From Granulicella sp. (GTDB lineage: Bacteria; Acidobacteriota; Terriglobia; Terriglobales; Acidobacteriaceae): a DNA stretch of 49,292 nucleotides. The notes under the pieces are model-generated. The model did no database searches and was not told the origin of the DNA. It saw only the letters and a program-made list of their open reading frames with translations. The stretch lies in assembly GCA_025408425.1 (NCBI GenBank), contig JANXYX010000025.1, positions 1 to 49,292 on the forward strand, read 5' to 3'. Shown piece by piece: positions 41,221 to 49,240 of the stretch. How positions within the stretch are numbered: the stretch's first letter is position 1; the number at the start of each line of letters is the position of its first letter. Made by a program: the position numbers and the translations under genes.

Positions 41221-42459
41221 TCAGATCCGAAGGAAGAGACTCTTGCGGTACATCCAGAATAGTATGAGCCAGTAAATCAACATCACGGCGATGCCAAGCA
41301 TCAGTGGCTCCAGGGCCATTCCAAATGATTGAAAGAACCGATATCCGAGATGGGTATGCAGGTTACGAACAATGAAGTCTTCCCATAAGTCAGCGATCAA
41401 GTAGGCGGCGATCGAGTTCATCCCGACGACAACCAGTGGAAACGCCCACCGGCGAAAAGACTTCACGTCGATGATCCAGGAGAATGCCGCGAGGAAGAAA
41501 AAGCAGATTCCGCCGCTGAACAGTGTCCAGCTTGGTGTCCATATGCGCTTCACGATGGGGCATATTCCCGTCACATGCAGCAGCATACCTGCTGTAACCA
41601 GAAGCGCTCCAGCAATCAGGAAACGCTTGACTGGAATCTTCGGGGAGGCCGAGCGGAACCATTCACCCGCCTGCAGACCAAGTAGCATCGTGCCGAGTGT
41701 CGGGATGAAGCTGAGCGTGAGATAACCTCCTCCGTTGTAACTGAAGCGTGATGCGCGAGGGAACAGGTTGAGGAACCAAACGTCAAACGCCTGGCCAAGG
41801 TTGCTGTTCTTGTTCCAATGTGCGGAGAATCCAGTGAAGTTGTGGTGCCAGTCCGCGGGAACTCCAACGGAGGCGTAGTTGAAGTTCGGCCCGGGAGCCG
41901 GGTACAGCGCCCACGCAAGCCAATACCCGAAGAGAATTGCGGTCAGCGTGGTCCACTGCCACTTAGGTCGGCAAAACGCGAGCAAGAAGGCGAACGTGTA
42001 TCCCATGCCAATCTGGGTGAGTGTGTCTTCAAAAGTGAAGTAGGTCTGCCCACTATGCGTGGAGCGAAGGAAGATGCCTAGTGCAACAAGAAACAGACTG
42101 CGCCACATAGTGTGCGCCAGCTGATCTCCAAAGCTCTGTTCTTTGCGTAAACGACTCTGGATGGAATAAGGAAGAGCAACCCCAACAAGAAAAGTGAATG
42201 ACGGCTGGATCATGTCGTGAAGACCCAGTCCGGCCCATTCAACATGCGTCTGATTGTAAGCAAGGATGCGCCAGATGAGGCTGTTTGGAAAAGAGCGTGC
42301 TACCGTTGCAAAGTTCAGTACCTCGCCCATCATCAGCAGCATTACTATGCCTCGATAAGCATCGACAGCAACGTTGCGCGGGGGCGCTGTTACCGTAACC
42401 GGCCGTGTAGTCCCTGACGGGAGTAGCTCAGCATTCGCTTCGCTGATTGTCGCTTGCAC
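41221..42459 (-). CDS. HGSNAT-like / DUF5009 membrane acyltransferase
   Basis: A 412-residue integral membrane protein with roughly ten helices. The N-terminal NVAVDAYRGIVMLLMMGEVL, MIQPSFTFLVGVALPYSIQ and the C-terminal WAFPLVVVGMNSIAAYLIAD match the family of heparan-alpha-glucosaminide N-acetyltransferase-like proteins (DUF1624/DUF5009). These are thought to move acetyl groups across the membrane onto glucosamine residues. I chose GTG 42459 because GGAGG lies eight bases upstream; an in-frame TTG at 42474 precedes that site. It stands alone. Confidence 0.8.
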   Translation of the reverse strand: MQATISEANAELLPSGTTRPVTVTAPPRNVAVDAYRGIVMLLMMGEVLNFATVARSFPNSLIWRILAYNQTHVEWAGLGLHDMIQPSFTFLVGVALPYSIQSRLRKEQSFGDQLAHTMWRSLFLVALGIFLRSTHSGQTYFTFEDTLTQIGMGYTFAFLLAFCRPKWQWTTLTAILFGYWLAWALYPAPGPNFNYASVGVPADWHHNFTGFSAHWNKNSNLGQAFDVWFLNLFPRASRFSYNGGGYLTLSFIPTLGTMLLGLQAGEWFRSASPKIPVKRFLIAGALLVTAGMLLHVTGICPIVKRIWTPSWTLFSGGICFFFLAAFSWIIDVKSFRRWAFPLVVVGMNSIAAYLIADLWEDFIVRNLHTHLGYRFFQSFGMALEPLMLGIAVMLIYWLILFWMYRKSLFLRI

Positions 42460-42853
42460 CCAACTAACCTCCAACTACTTATCTACTGCGCATCGAATGG
42501 GTCTATTGACTTGAAACCGCATAGCCTTGAGGCCCCCGTAAGGTAGCACATACAGTTCTGTTGGTGCCATGCAAGATTTAAAAAGTAACTGATAACTTCA
42601 GATCTTCAAGGCAGAATTTCAAGAGACCGCGTGCTACGTCTCTGACCTTGTGCGTAACGCCAGGTCGGGGATAGTCCAGATGAGCAACATTGACTGCATC
42701 AAGAGAAGTGGTATATGTTCTGGGGCATCAAATTAGTACTGCGAATCGCGTCGCTTCTGCCGATTGTGGGCGGGATGCGATGAATTCTTCAGACCCCGCG
42801 GTGCGCGATAAGAAATCAAAGCGCTATTAATTTAGAAAATTTAAGCTTGGAGA
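42460..42853. other. Intergenic region between divergent genes
   Basis: 394 bases without a credible gene. An A/T-rich near-palindrome lies at about 42829-42846 just before the isomerase gene. Promoters for both flanking genes are expected here, but none stands out. Confidence 0.4.
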
Positions 42854-43816
42854 ATGGCGTTGCCCGATAGAAGCGATAATGTCCGCTCGGACGGGGATAG
42901 CTCTGTGGACACAGGTGACACGTTACTGGCGGGAGTGCCTGAGAATTTGGGACTGGTTTCTGGCCAAGCCACCGTGCCGCGCGCCGTCCGGCACGGCCTA
43001 ATAAAGCAGTCCCTCGCCTTCTGGTGCCTGAATGGAACTGAGTGGGGATGGGATATCGATCGGATCTGTTCAACGGCCCAGGCGTTGGGCTGCGAGAGCG
43101 TCGAACTCGTTCCACCAGAGTTATGGCCGACGCTCCAAAGATATGGCCTAAAATGCGCCCTGGCAGGGAACGGAATGGCGGACCCTATGTTCCAGAAAGG
43201 GGTCAACAATCCCCGTTATCACGAAGAAGTCATCGCACGGACCAGGCATGCGGTTGATCAGGCCGCAGATTTTGGTGTTCCGAACGTAATTGCTTTTACC
43301 GGTCTCAAGTGGCGTGACGCGGAAGATCCGAGCAGCGACGAAATCTCGCTTACGGAAGGCACAGCTAACTCGGTAAAAGCTCTCTCAGAACTGGGCCAAT
43401 ACGCCTCCCAAAAAGGTGTCGCGATCTGTCTGGAGCACCTGAACACGCGGGACCACTCGCATCCTATGAAGGGCCATCCCGGGTATCAGGGCGACAATGT
43501 GGATTACTGTGCCGACCTTATCAAACAAGTGCGTTCGCCTCACGTCAAGCTGCTGTTTGATATCTATCATGTCGATGTCATGCACGGAGATGTGATCCGC
43601 CGACTACGCCAGTATCACGACATCATCGGCCATGTTCATACGGCAGGTAACCCTGGGCGGGGCGAGCTGGACGATCATCAGGAGATTAATTATCGAGCAG
43701 TGATGCTCTCTTTGTTAGAACTCGGCTACACGGGTTACGTCGGACAGGAGTTCATCCCGGTTCGCGATCCTCTGCTGGGGCTTGTGCAGGCTATATCTCT
43801 ATGCGATGTCAGCTAG
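42854..43816 (+). CDS. TIM-barrel sugar isomerase, hydroxypyruvate isomerase-like
   Basis: A 320-residue xylose-isomerase-type TIM barrel. Metal-binding and catalytic positions are recognisable in AICLEHLNTR (Glu), VKLLFDIYHVDVMHGD (Asp/His), IIGHVHTAGNPGRGELDD (His) and YTGYVGQEFIPV (Glu). This set resembles hydroxypyruvate isomerase and related sugar-phosphate isomerases. The first ~48 residues (to AVRHGLIKQSLAFWCL) are hydrophilic and not part of the barrel. They may be a real extension, or the start may lie further in, since GGAG is too close to ATG 42854. Substrate unknown. Confidence 0.83.
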   Translation: MALPDRSDNVRSDGDSSVDTGDTLLAGVPENLGLVSGQATVPRAVRHGLIKQSLAFWCLNGTEWGWDIDRICSTAQALGCESVELVPPELWPTLQRYGLKCALAGNGMADPMFQKGVNNPRYHEEVIARTRHAVDQAADFGVPNVIAFTGLKWRDAEDPSSDEISLTEGTANSVKALSELGQYASQKGVAICLEHLNTRDHSHPMKGHPGYQGDNVDYCADLIKQVRSPHVKLLFDIYHVDVMHGDVIRRLRQYHDIIGHVHTAGNPGRGELDDHQEINYRAVMLSLLELGYTGYVGQEFIPVRDPLLGLVQAISLCDVS

Positions 43817-43883
43817 TCCAGTTGTCACTCCCTGGCTGCTCTGCCCGATCTTACGATCAGTTTGTGTCATGAAGTAATCCTGA

Positions 43884-44714
43884 TTACCAGAATCCCATAA
43901 TGAGCAAGACTGAAAAAAGAGATGACAGCGCTACCGCTCGTTGGCCAACATTCTTAAGTGGAAGCTGGAGGGCGGCACTATTCCGTTGGCTATAGAGGTC
44001 ATACCCGTAGGCCATCACAACCACCATCAGCGCCAGTGCGATCCAGCCGCGCCGCAATATGGTGGCAGCGACAGCAGCGCAAGCTAGAACAAATAGGGAG
44101 ACTTGGGCCGCGCGCCGGAAGTGTTCACTCGCGAATGCGCTTCCCCTCAACGCGATACGCGCGTCGAGTCGGGCGTGCACCACCAGGATTGCCGCAGTCG
44201 CTTGCATCGCCATCAAGAGCCACAACCACCAGCACCATGACGCGATTGAACCGGTTGCCGACAGGCAGATCGCCACCGAGCTGGATGTCAGAGCCACTGC
44301 ACTGGCGACCTGAAACAGCGTCGAGCGCTGACGATTCTTCACATTGATTACGACGGCCAGCGCCGAAAAGATACCCACGCCCAGTCCCATAGCCACAATC
44401 GCCTTGAGGGGCCAGGTAGCCACGAGTACAAGTCCGCTTACGATCAGGATGACAACCCAACCGGCGAACCACTGCGCCGCAGCGGCGGTCTCAGGATGCC
44501 GCTGCTTCCAAACAAAGCGCTGTCGCGCCAATACCACCAGCGGCTCCTTGGTGGCCAACGCCGCGAACGCGGCCGTCAGGGTCGCTAGCTCACTCCAACG
44601 CCACTCTCGAACAAGAATCGCGGCGCAGACGATGGCGGTCAACAGCATCGCTGTCGCCCCATGCTCGCGCGGCAGGAACCGTACATTCTGATGTGGCTCC
44701 ACGGCTCGGCTCAT
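43884..44714 (-). CDS. YwiC-like membrane protein
   Basis: A 276-residue protein with about seven or eight hydrophobic helices. FLPREHGATAMLLTAIVCAA at the N-terminus is the signature of the YwiC-like family (B. subtilis YwiC), followed by LATKEPLVVLARQRFVWKQR. Function unknown; in B. subtilis the gene lies near nitrate respiration genes. The open frame extends back to 45131, but the extra 139 codons lie antisense to a DUF3303 gene and lack family similarity, so ATG 44714 is chosen. Confidence 0.78.
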   Translation of the reverse strand: MSRAVEPHQNVRFLPREHGATAMLLTAIVCAAILVREWRWSELATLTAAFAALATKEPLVVLARQRFVWKQRHPETAAAAQWFAGWVVILIVSGLVLVATWPLKAIVAMGLGVGIFSALAVVINVKNRQRSTLFQVASAVALTSSSVAICLSATGSIASWCWWLWLLMAMQATAAILVVHARLDARIALRGSAFASEHFRRAAQVSLFVLACAAVAATILRRGWIALALMVVVMAYGYDLYSQRNSAALQLPLKNVGQRAVALSSLFSVLLIMGFW

Positions 44715-44810
44715 GCTTGTTTTCCCAGCACCTAGTATCTCAGTTATCGACGAGGTGATAGAACTCTTCCGCTGAATATCGGTCAGTCCTTTTGCAATAA
44801 AGGAGACGGG

Positions 44811-45124
44811 ATGAAATACATAATCAGCTGGTTCGAGCACCCGCAAGATTCTCCTATGGAGTACGAGAATGTCCAGAAGCGAATCCTTGATGTGTTTGGT
44901 CAGTGGAAGGCGCCAGCCAATTTCAAGATCGAGTTTTTCGTAGTGCGTGTGGGCGAGTGGGGTGGGCATATGTTGGTGGACTTCGACGATCCGCTGACGG
45001 TTCACAAGTTTTGCTCGACGCTCCCTGCATTTCAATTCAAGGTATGCCCGTAGTCCCCGTCCAGGACGCAGTCCGGGTCGAGCTCGAAGCAATCGCCTGG
45101 CGCGACGGATTGAAAGGCAAGTGA
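44811..45124 (+). pseudogene. DUF3303-family gene with a single-base frameshift
   Basis: ATG 44811 has AGGAG seven bases upstream. The first frame encodes 80 residues (MKYIISWFEHPQDSPMEYEN to FQFKVCP) and stops at TAG 45051-45053. The typical DUF3303 ending continues in another frame as MPVVPVQDAVRVELEAIAWR and stops at 45122-45124. Joining the two by restoring one base near 45045 gives a ~104-residue protein of family-like length. It may be a true pseudogene, a sequencing error, or less likely programmed frameshifting. Confidence 0.72.
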
Positions 45125-45481
45125 CATCCATCGCGCCGCATTCACGTCGTGTGAACCCGCGAAATTATCCTCCTTTTGGCGGTGGAGTAGACGTACAGGC
45201 GCGACCTGACGCGCCAGCAAGGGCTGGACGCTCTTTTCTTGTGGAGGGGCGCCGATGCGATGATTGTCCCTCGCGACAGGAGAGCCTCATCCTGGCCAGG
45301 TCAAATGTTGATAAATCGCCAATGCGGGAACCGTGCGGCTGGTACGTATCTGCTACAGATGGTCGAACTGCTTGCAATGTCAGGTTTCGGGAACTATGGC
45401 GTTCTGACCGACAACAGCTTTGTCAGGTTAGGCACACTTCGGCCACACTAGTAGCAACAAGAAATCTTACGTTATTGATCA
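45125..45481. other. Intergenic region before the tRNA fragment
   Basis: 357 bases. Open frames cross it on both strands, but none shows a domain; the plus-strand frame ending at 45513 reads through the tRNA fragment and is an artefact. I see no other structure. Confidence 0.45.
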
Positions 45482-45539
45482 TGGTGCCGGGAGGGGGAAT
45501 CGAACCCCCATGAGGTTGCCCTCGGCGGATTTTGAGTCC
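45482..45539 (-). repeat. 3' half of a tRNA-Leu (CAA), probable attachment-site remnant
   Basis: On the minus strand the sequence runs from part of the anticodon 5' stem through loop CTCAAAA (anticodon CAA), the 3' stem, a long variable arm and an intact T-arm (GGGGG/CCCCC). It ends in TCCCGGC, discriminator A and encoded CCA. The 5' half (acceptor, D-arm) is missing; similarity to a tRNA stops inside the anticodon stem at 45540. A 30-base stretch (45509-45538) matches 29 of 30 bases in the intact tRNA-Leu at 48647-48676. The break at the anticodon stem-loop is where tyrosine recombinases often cross over. Confidence 0.75.
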
Positions 45540-45758
45540 TTCAGGACAAAAAATAAGTGGTTTGCATTGTTATAGTTACCGCTCGCTAGCGCGTCAGTGT
45601 GTAAGAAAATGTGTAAATTTTGACTTTTTTCACTCCACCCCAGACGTGCCAACGTGGTGAGTTGCCCCCCACCGGACGATGGGCAAGTCTGTAATTCTGC
45701 CATGTCGGGGCATAATTACACGGTTCAAGCTGTGAGAGCACATGGCGAGAGAGCAGCT

Positions 45759-47009
45759 CTATTCGAACGCAGCTGCCATGAGCTCCTGCTCGGCTCTGGG
45801 GATTCGGAACCTGGTCGCCTCTGTTCTCCATCCCGCCACAGCTGCTTCAACAGAAGCTAGGGCTGCGTCCGCCTGAGCGGACGAGATCCCATAGCTTTTG
45901 TAGGCGTTCATGGCCACCGAAATATCACATTTGGTTTCTGTTTCGTCGATGGCAAGTGAAAGCTCATCGCGATCAACCGAAGGATTGATGTCGTAAGCCG
46001 GCGAAAGACGAATCCCCTGCGCATCGACGAAAAAGCCGTGGTTGCGCAGATGGTCGTCTGTATTGTGAATGCGAATGTTCAGAAGAACTCGACGGAACAG
46101 TTGCTCACAATCGGCCTGGGTGTTGGCACCTCTGGATTGGAGAAGATCAACAAGCTCAAGATAGCTCGCTCCTGCTTCTCCATCCTTGCGCTGTGTGAGA
46201 GTCATTGCTGAAACGAAAGCAATACGCCCCCCTCTCGCCGTGCGATCGAACCGTTCAACAAGAAAGGTCGTGAATGCACTCTCTGCGTAATGGAGTGCTC
46301 TGGCATCTGGAACCTGAATACCTGATTTGCGTGCAAGTGAATGGGCTACCAGCTCCCAAGCTCCGATATCTCGCGTGTCTTGGCGGCTCGGGAACTTGGC
46401 TATGCAGAGGGCTCCCTTTTCATCTCGGACGGAAGCCTTGGGACGCGCCCCTCCGAGAGAGCTCCCAGGGGCGATAAGCTGAGCTAGCCACTTCGCGTAG
46501 TCGGGATGTTCCTCGTCGTTCAAGTGCCGCTCAAACTGAAGGCTCGCTGCTTGCAACTCCCGCAGTGATGTCAAAGGCGGCGCGGCGAATCTCGTATCGC
46601 TATCGACGTAAGGGCCGCCTGGCTGTTTGAATCTCAGTGCGCCGAGTCGTGTTTCGTCGTGGACGCCTAACAGGAAATCCCACTCCGTCAGCGTCCGTGG
46701 ACGAACTCCTTCATGACGCGCACGAGCATTTTCCCGGCGCTGCATCAGTACGCGTCCCCAGCGGTCCGGGGACGAATCGGTGAAGATGCCGAAGTTCGAT
46801 CGATCCGCAGAAGGATACTGATGACCTTCGCCTAGTGTGAGGTCAGGGTCAAAGGCAAAGGCCTCCGCCTGATCAAGCCAGGCCTTGGCGTACTTGAAAG
46901 AAAAGAGTTCTCCCTTACCGCTTCGCTGACAGTGGAGCGTTCCCATAAGATCTGGCTCGGCTGTTTGGTCGGCATCCAGATAGACCTGGACCGTCTCTAT
47001 AGCCGCCAT
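45759..47009 (-). CDS. hipA: HipA-family serine/threonine kinase toxin
   Basis: A 416-residue kinase of type II toxin-antitoxin systems. The N-terminal subdomain is followed by GSSLGGARPK (182-191, activation/P-loop region), the catalytic HNTDDHLRNHG (315-325; Asp319 likely the base) and SPAYDINPS (336-344, metal-binding Asp). HipA of E. coli phosphorylates glutamyl-tRNA synthetase and induces dormancy; the target here is unknown. Its ATG overlaps the hipB stop by ATGA, giving coupled translation of antitoxin and toxin. All key motifs appear intact, so it should be active. It lies in an interval bounded by tRNA-Leu sequences, consistent with acquisition. Confidence 0.9.
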   Translation of the reverse strand: MAAIETVQVYLDADQTAEPDLMGTLHCQRSGKGELFSFKYAKAWLDQAEAFAFDPDLTLGEGHQYPSADRSNFGIFTDSSPDRWGRVLMQRRENARARHEGVRPRTLTEWDFLLGVHDETRLGALRFKQPGGPYVDSDTRFAAPPLTSLRELQAASLQFERHLNDEEHPDYAKWLAQLIAPGSSLGGARPKASVRDEKGALCIAKFPSRQDTRDIGAWELVAHSLARKSGIQVPDARALHYAESAFTTFLVERFDRTARGGRIAFVSAMTLTQRKDGEAGASYLELVDLLQSRGANTQADCEQLFRRVLLNIRIHNTDDHLRNHGFFVDAQGIRLSPAYDINPSVDRDELSLAIDETETKCDISVAMNAYKSYGISSAQADAALASVEAAVAGWRTEATRFRIPRAEQELMAAAFE

Positions 47010-47371
47010 CAGACACGTCCTTCTGCTTGATCCAGTGCGATCTCATTCTTCGCAGCGGCGAGGCGTTTAGGGGCCCTAAGTTTGGCGGTGATTCCGGCAT
47101 CTTGCAGTTTTCGACCCAGTTCATCGTCCTTGGCCAGCAGTGCCAAATCGTCTTCCAACCTCAACACCTGCATCACCCGCGCATAGACCCCCAGCGCAAC
47201 CGCCGGGTCTCCCTGCTCTACTTTGGATAGGGTGCGCCTCGTGATTCCTGCGCGTTGCGCTACGATCTCCGCCGAGTATTTGCGTCGGAGCCGCGCGAGC
47301 TTTAGATGAGCGCCGACCCCATCAAGCAAGCGGGCAACCCGTGGCACAAGCGATGGTGTCGTCTTCCCCAT
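47009..47371 (-). CDS. hipB: HipB-like helix-turn-helix antitoxin
   Basis: A 120-residue DNA-binding protein. The Cro/C1-type helix-turn-helix spans about residues 22-75 (LKLARLRRKYSAEIVAQRAG, ITRRTLSKVEQGDP). A C-terminal part with RLAAAKNEIALDQAEG probably contacts HipA. ATG 47371 is chosen over an upstream start at 47392. The start codon lies inside the first of three operator-like boxes, which suggests autorepression. Upstream of hipA, as in classical hipBA operons. Confidence 0.87.
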   Translation of the reverse strand: MGKTTPSLVPRVARLLDGVGAHLKLARLRRKYSAEIVAQRAGITRRTLSKVEQGDPAVALGVYARVMQVLRLEDDLALLAKDDELGRKLQDAGITAKLRAPKRLAAAKNEIALDQAEGRV

Positions 47372-47427
47372 AACAAGCAATATAATACACAAAATATACT
47401 TATCTTGCTTGTGATATTGCTTGTTAT
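47370..47427 (-). promoter_or_regulatory. hipBA operator region with three TTGCTTGT boxes
   Basis: ATAACAAGCAATAT (47370-47383) is the exact inverse of ATATTGCTTGTTAT (47414-47427). A third, near-identical box ATCTTGCTTGTGAT lies at 47402-47415. The TTGCTTGT cores at 47405 and 47417 are 12 bp apart, about one helical turn. The first box covers the hipB start codon. The A/T-rich centre likely contains the promoter. Confidence 0.7.
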
Positions 47428-47848
47428 CGTAAAAGGCGGCTAACGGCAGCCTTTCATAGCGACGAGTCCGCGGCCTGGAGTCTTTCGAGGGATTGCCCCC
47501 AACTCCTTATCAAGGTCTTCGGCGGTCTCTCCACCGGACAGAACGTGCCGTCATTTTTCTACCTTCAACACGTCACTAGGTCAGTCAGGAGACAAAAGTG
47601 GTGGGCAAGCATGGCCCCCGGCGCCTTCTTCACCCAAAATCCTCAACCAAGCGTGATCTTTCGACCGCTTGCAATGGCCGAGGATGATCAGGTGACAGAT
47701 CCATTGCAATTTTCTCAGCAGTGCCGAGACAAACCGGGAGGTCTCACACACTGCCTCATACGCCACGTCTTCGCGTAGACGCCTAGATCAGAAGTAGCAA
47801 CCCGCACCTAAACTGGTACTGATGCCGCTTCCGCTGGTTCCGCTTGGG
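47428..47848. other. Intergenic region inside the tRNA-bounded interval
   Basis: About 420 bases. Open frames on both strands (for example 47545-47778 plus and 47581-47766 minus) lack domains and ribosome binding sites. It may hold decayed mobile-element DNA, but nothing specific is recognisable. Confidence 0.4.
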
Positions 47849-48487
47849 CTAAAGGTCGATCACGTGAATCTTGCCCCCGGGATGACTGGGCTTATAGCGC
47901 TCATTCAGGTATGCCGCGTTTACGAAACGGATGCCATCGCGTTCTAACTCGCCTGCGCCACCATGAATGTGCCCAAACAGGTGGACTTTTGGCTTCTTGC
48001 ACCGAACGGCATCGAGCAGCTCGGCGCATCCGAGATGTAACGTTTGAGGCGCGGTCTGATCAAGAATTCCTAACGGCGGCCCGTGGGTGATCAGCACGTC
48101 GAGATGTTCGGGAATGCTGTCCCAATACCTCGCAGCAGCAGTTCCGCGAGGATACATGAAGGCCCAATGAAAGAACTCTGGAGTGTACGGTGAACCCCAA
48201 AGTCGGATCCCCTCAATCGTAATTTCCGAGTTTTCCAAATAGTGCGCGTTCGTGAGCAGCGCTCGCGCCGTTCCCGGATCAGACTCGAAATACTTATCGT
48301 GATTTCCCGCACACACTACACGATGCCGGAACGGCTGCTCTCCTAACCAACGATTAAAAGAGATGATCTCCAACAAATCTGTGCCAGAGTTCATGAAATC
48401 GCCGGCATGGATCAAGATGTCCCCTTCAGGGACATCTGTGATCTTGTCGTGTTGACCGTGTGTGTCGGAAAGGACTACGAGTCGCAT
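47849..48487 (-). CDS. Calcineurin-like metallophosphoesterase
   Basis: A 212-residue enzyme with the complete set of motifs for a dinuclear metal centre: SDTHGQH (residues 7-13), HAGDFMN, CAGNHDK, THGPPLG and FGHIHGGAGE. The family hydrolyses phosphomonoesters, diesters or nucleotides; substrate unknown. There is no signal peptide, so it is cytoplasmic. It lies between hipBA and a tRNA-Leu gene on the same strand as both and may be cargo of the same small island. Confidence 0.92.
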   Translation of the reverse strand: MRLVVLSDTHGQHDKITDVPEGDILIHAGDFMNSGTDLLEIISFNRWLGEQPFRHRVVCAGNHDKYFESDPGTARALLTNAHYLENSEITIEGIRLWGSPYTPEFFHWAFMYPRGTAAARYWDSIPEHLDVLITHGPPLGILDQTAPQTLHLGCAELLDAVRCKKPKVHLFGHIHGGAGELERDGIRFVNAAYLNERYKPSHPGGKIHVIDL

Positions 48488-48619
48488 TGCTTACCTGATG
48501 CCAGATTCATGCAAGCGAAGCACCGCATGAAAGCCGAATTATTTCCACTTGCTCAGTATCCCAAGCGAGAAATAAATCATCAATTGTGAGGGAAAGGCTC
48601 TTGGGATGAACTGTAGATA

Positions 48620-48706
48620 TGGTGGCCGAGGTCGGACTTGAACCGACATGAGGTTGCCCTCGGCAGATTTTGAGTCTGCTGTGTCTGCCAATTTCACCAC
48701 TCGGCC
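48620..48706 (-). tRNA. tRNA-Leu (anticodon CAA), CCA encoded
   Basis: On the minus strand GGCCGAG (48706-48700) pairs with CTCGGCC (48630-48624), followed by discriminator A and CCA (48622-48620). The anticodon stem GCAGA/TCTGC encloses CTCAAAA, giving CAA, which reads UUG. A long variable arm and a T-arm TCGGT/CGACC-like stem complete a class II tRNA-Leu. Its 3' end points to the hipBA interval. Confidence 0.95.
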
Positions 48707-48856
48707 ATACCAAGATTGTACCGCAGAACGCGGAGCCGGTACGTCGTCGGAGCGTGGCCTCTACCGCGCAGCCGGCGAGCGGGGGCCGGAAGGCAGTCGG
48801 AAACGGGTGCAGGGAGAAACCGAGCGGGTTTCTCCCTGCCGCGCGATGAGCGCGCA

Positions 48857-48891
48857 AGAAAATGGTGAGGCCACAGCTTCGCGGCCTCACC
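48857..48891 (-). terminator. Rho-independent terminator after the micro-ORF pair
   Basis: On the minus strand GGTGAGGCC pairs with GGCCTCACC (9 bp, 10-base loop) and is followed by ATTTTCTT. It begins 13 bases after the stop of the 21-codon ORF at 48904-48969. Confidence 0.75.
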
Positions 48892-48903
48892 GATGCGTCT
48901 TGT

Positions 48904-48969
48904 TTAGCCGGGAATACACTTGCCCGTTAAAGCCTCTTCGTAGCCCTGCAAGCGCAGGTTATTCTTCAT
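48904..48969 (-). CDS. 21-residue micro-ORF, translationally coupled
   Basis: The ATG at 48969 overlaps the TGA of the upstream minus-strand frame (ATGA). The peptide (MKNNLRLQGYEEALTGKCIP, ending in Gly) has one cysteine near its C-terminus. A clear terminator follows 13 bases after the stop, which supports a real transcript end. I do not recognise a family; a small regulatory or modified peptide, or the remnant of a longer gene, are all possible. Confidence 0.35.
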   Translation of the reverse strand: MKNNLRLQGYEEALTGKCIPG

Positions 48970-49142
48970 GCCGCCACCTCCACCAGTTCTGCGGCTTCGG
49001 TGGTGGCCGTCTCCTCTTCCGCGATGGGCGGCTCCAATGCAGCAAGGATGACGCTGGCAGTCTGCTGGATGACTTCCAAGCTCTCGGCCAACAACGATGC
49101 GTTGCCGTGGTAAAGCTGGATGTAGTCTGCTTTATGTTGTGC
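48966..49142 (-). CDS. 58-codon frame without ATG/GTG start, coding-like
   Basis: Open from a TGA at 49143-49145 to TGA 48966-48968. The translation (ADYIQLYHGNASLLAESLEV, then ILAALEPPIAEEETATTEAA) looks like protein: an amphipathic helix and an acidic Ala/Glu/Thr tail. No ATG or GTG is in frame; TTG at 49094 is the first usable start, so it is either a TTG-started short gene or a gene that lost its 5' end. An inverted repeat TTATGTTG-N4-CAACATAA lies at its upstream end. Confidence 0.35.
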   Translation of the reverse strand, partial: AQHKADYIQLYHGNASLLAESLEVIQQTASVILAALEPPIAEEETATTEAAELVEVAA

Positions 49143-49151
49143 TCAACATAA
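49132..49151. repeat. Inverted repeat TTATGTTG-N4-CAACATAA
   Basis: A perfect 8-bp inverted repeat with a 4-base spacer, suitable as a dimeric protein operator. TTATGTTG recurs in direct orientation at 49158-49165, and TTATGTGA at 49175-49182. Confidence 0.75.
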
Positions 49152-49174
49152 CGCCGATTATGTTGTCTTCGCAG

Positions 49175-49240
49175 TTATGTGACGTTCAGCGGTTGAGGCA
49201 TTATGAACACTGGGGATTGGCGTTACCGAACGTCACATAA
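49175..49240. repeat. 13-bp inverted repeat around a 40-base spacer
   Basis: TTATGTGACGTTC (49175-49187) and GAACGTCACATAA (49228-49240) are perfect inverse copies. The arms share TTATGTkG with the smaller repeat at 49132-49151. The layout could be paired recombinase or regulator sites, or the ends of a very small element; no coding frame lies between the arms. Confidence 0.7.

Noticed and set aside
44715..45131. 139-codon N-terminal extension of the YwiC-like gene
   Set aside because: Lies antisense to the DUF3303 gene and has no resemblance to the family; a normal ATG is present at 44714.
45121..45513. Plus-strand 130-codon frame ending in GGGIEPP
   Set aside because: Its end is the antisense reading of a tRNA T-arm, a common annotation artefact.
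48648..49151. Plus-strand 167-codon frame over the tRNA-Leu(CAA) and beyond
   Set aside because: Begins within the tRNA and reads antisense through the terminator and micro-ORFs; no domain.
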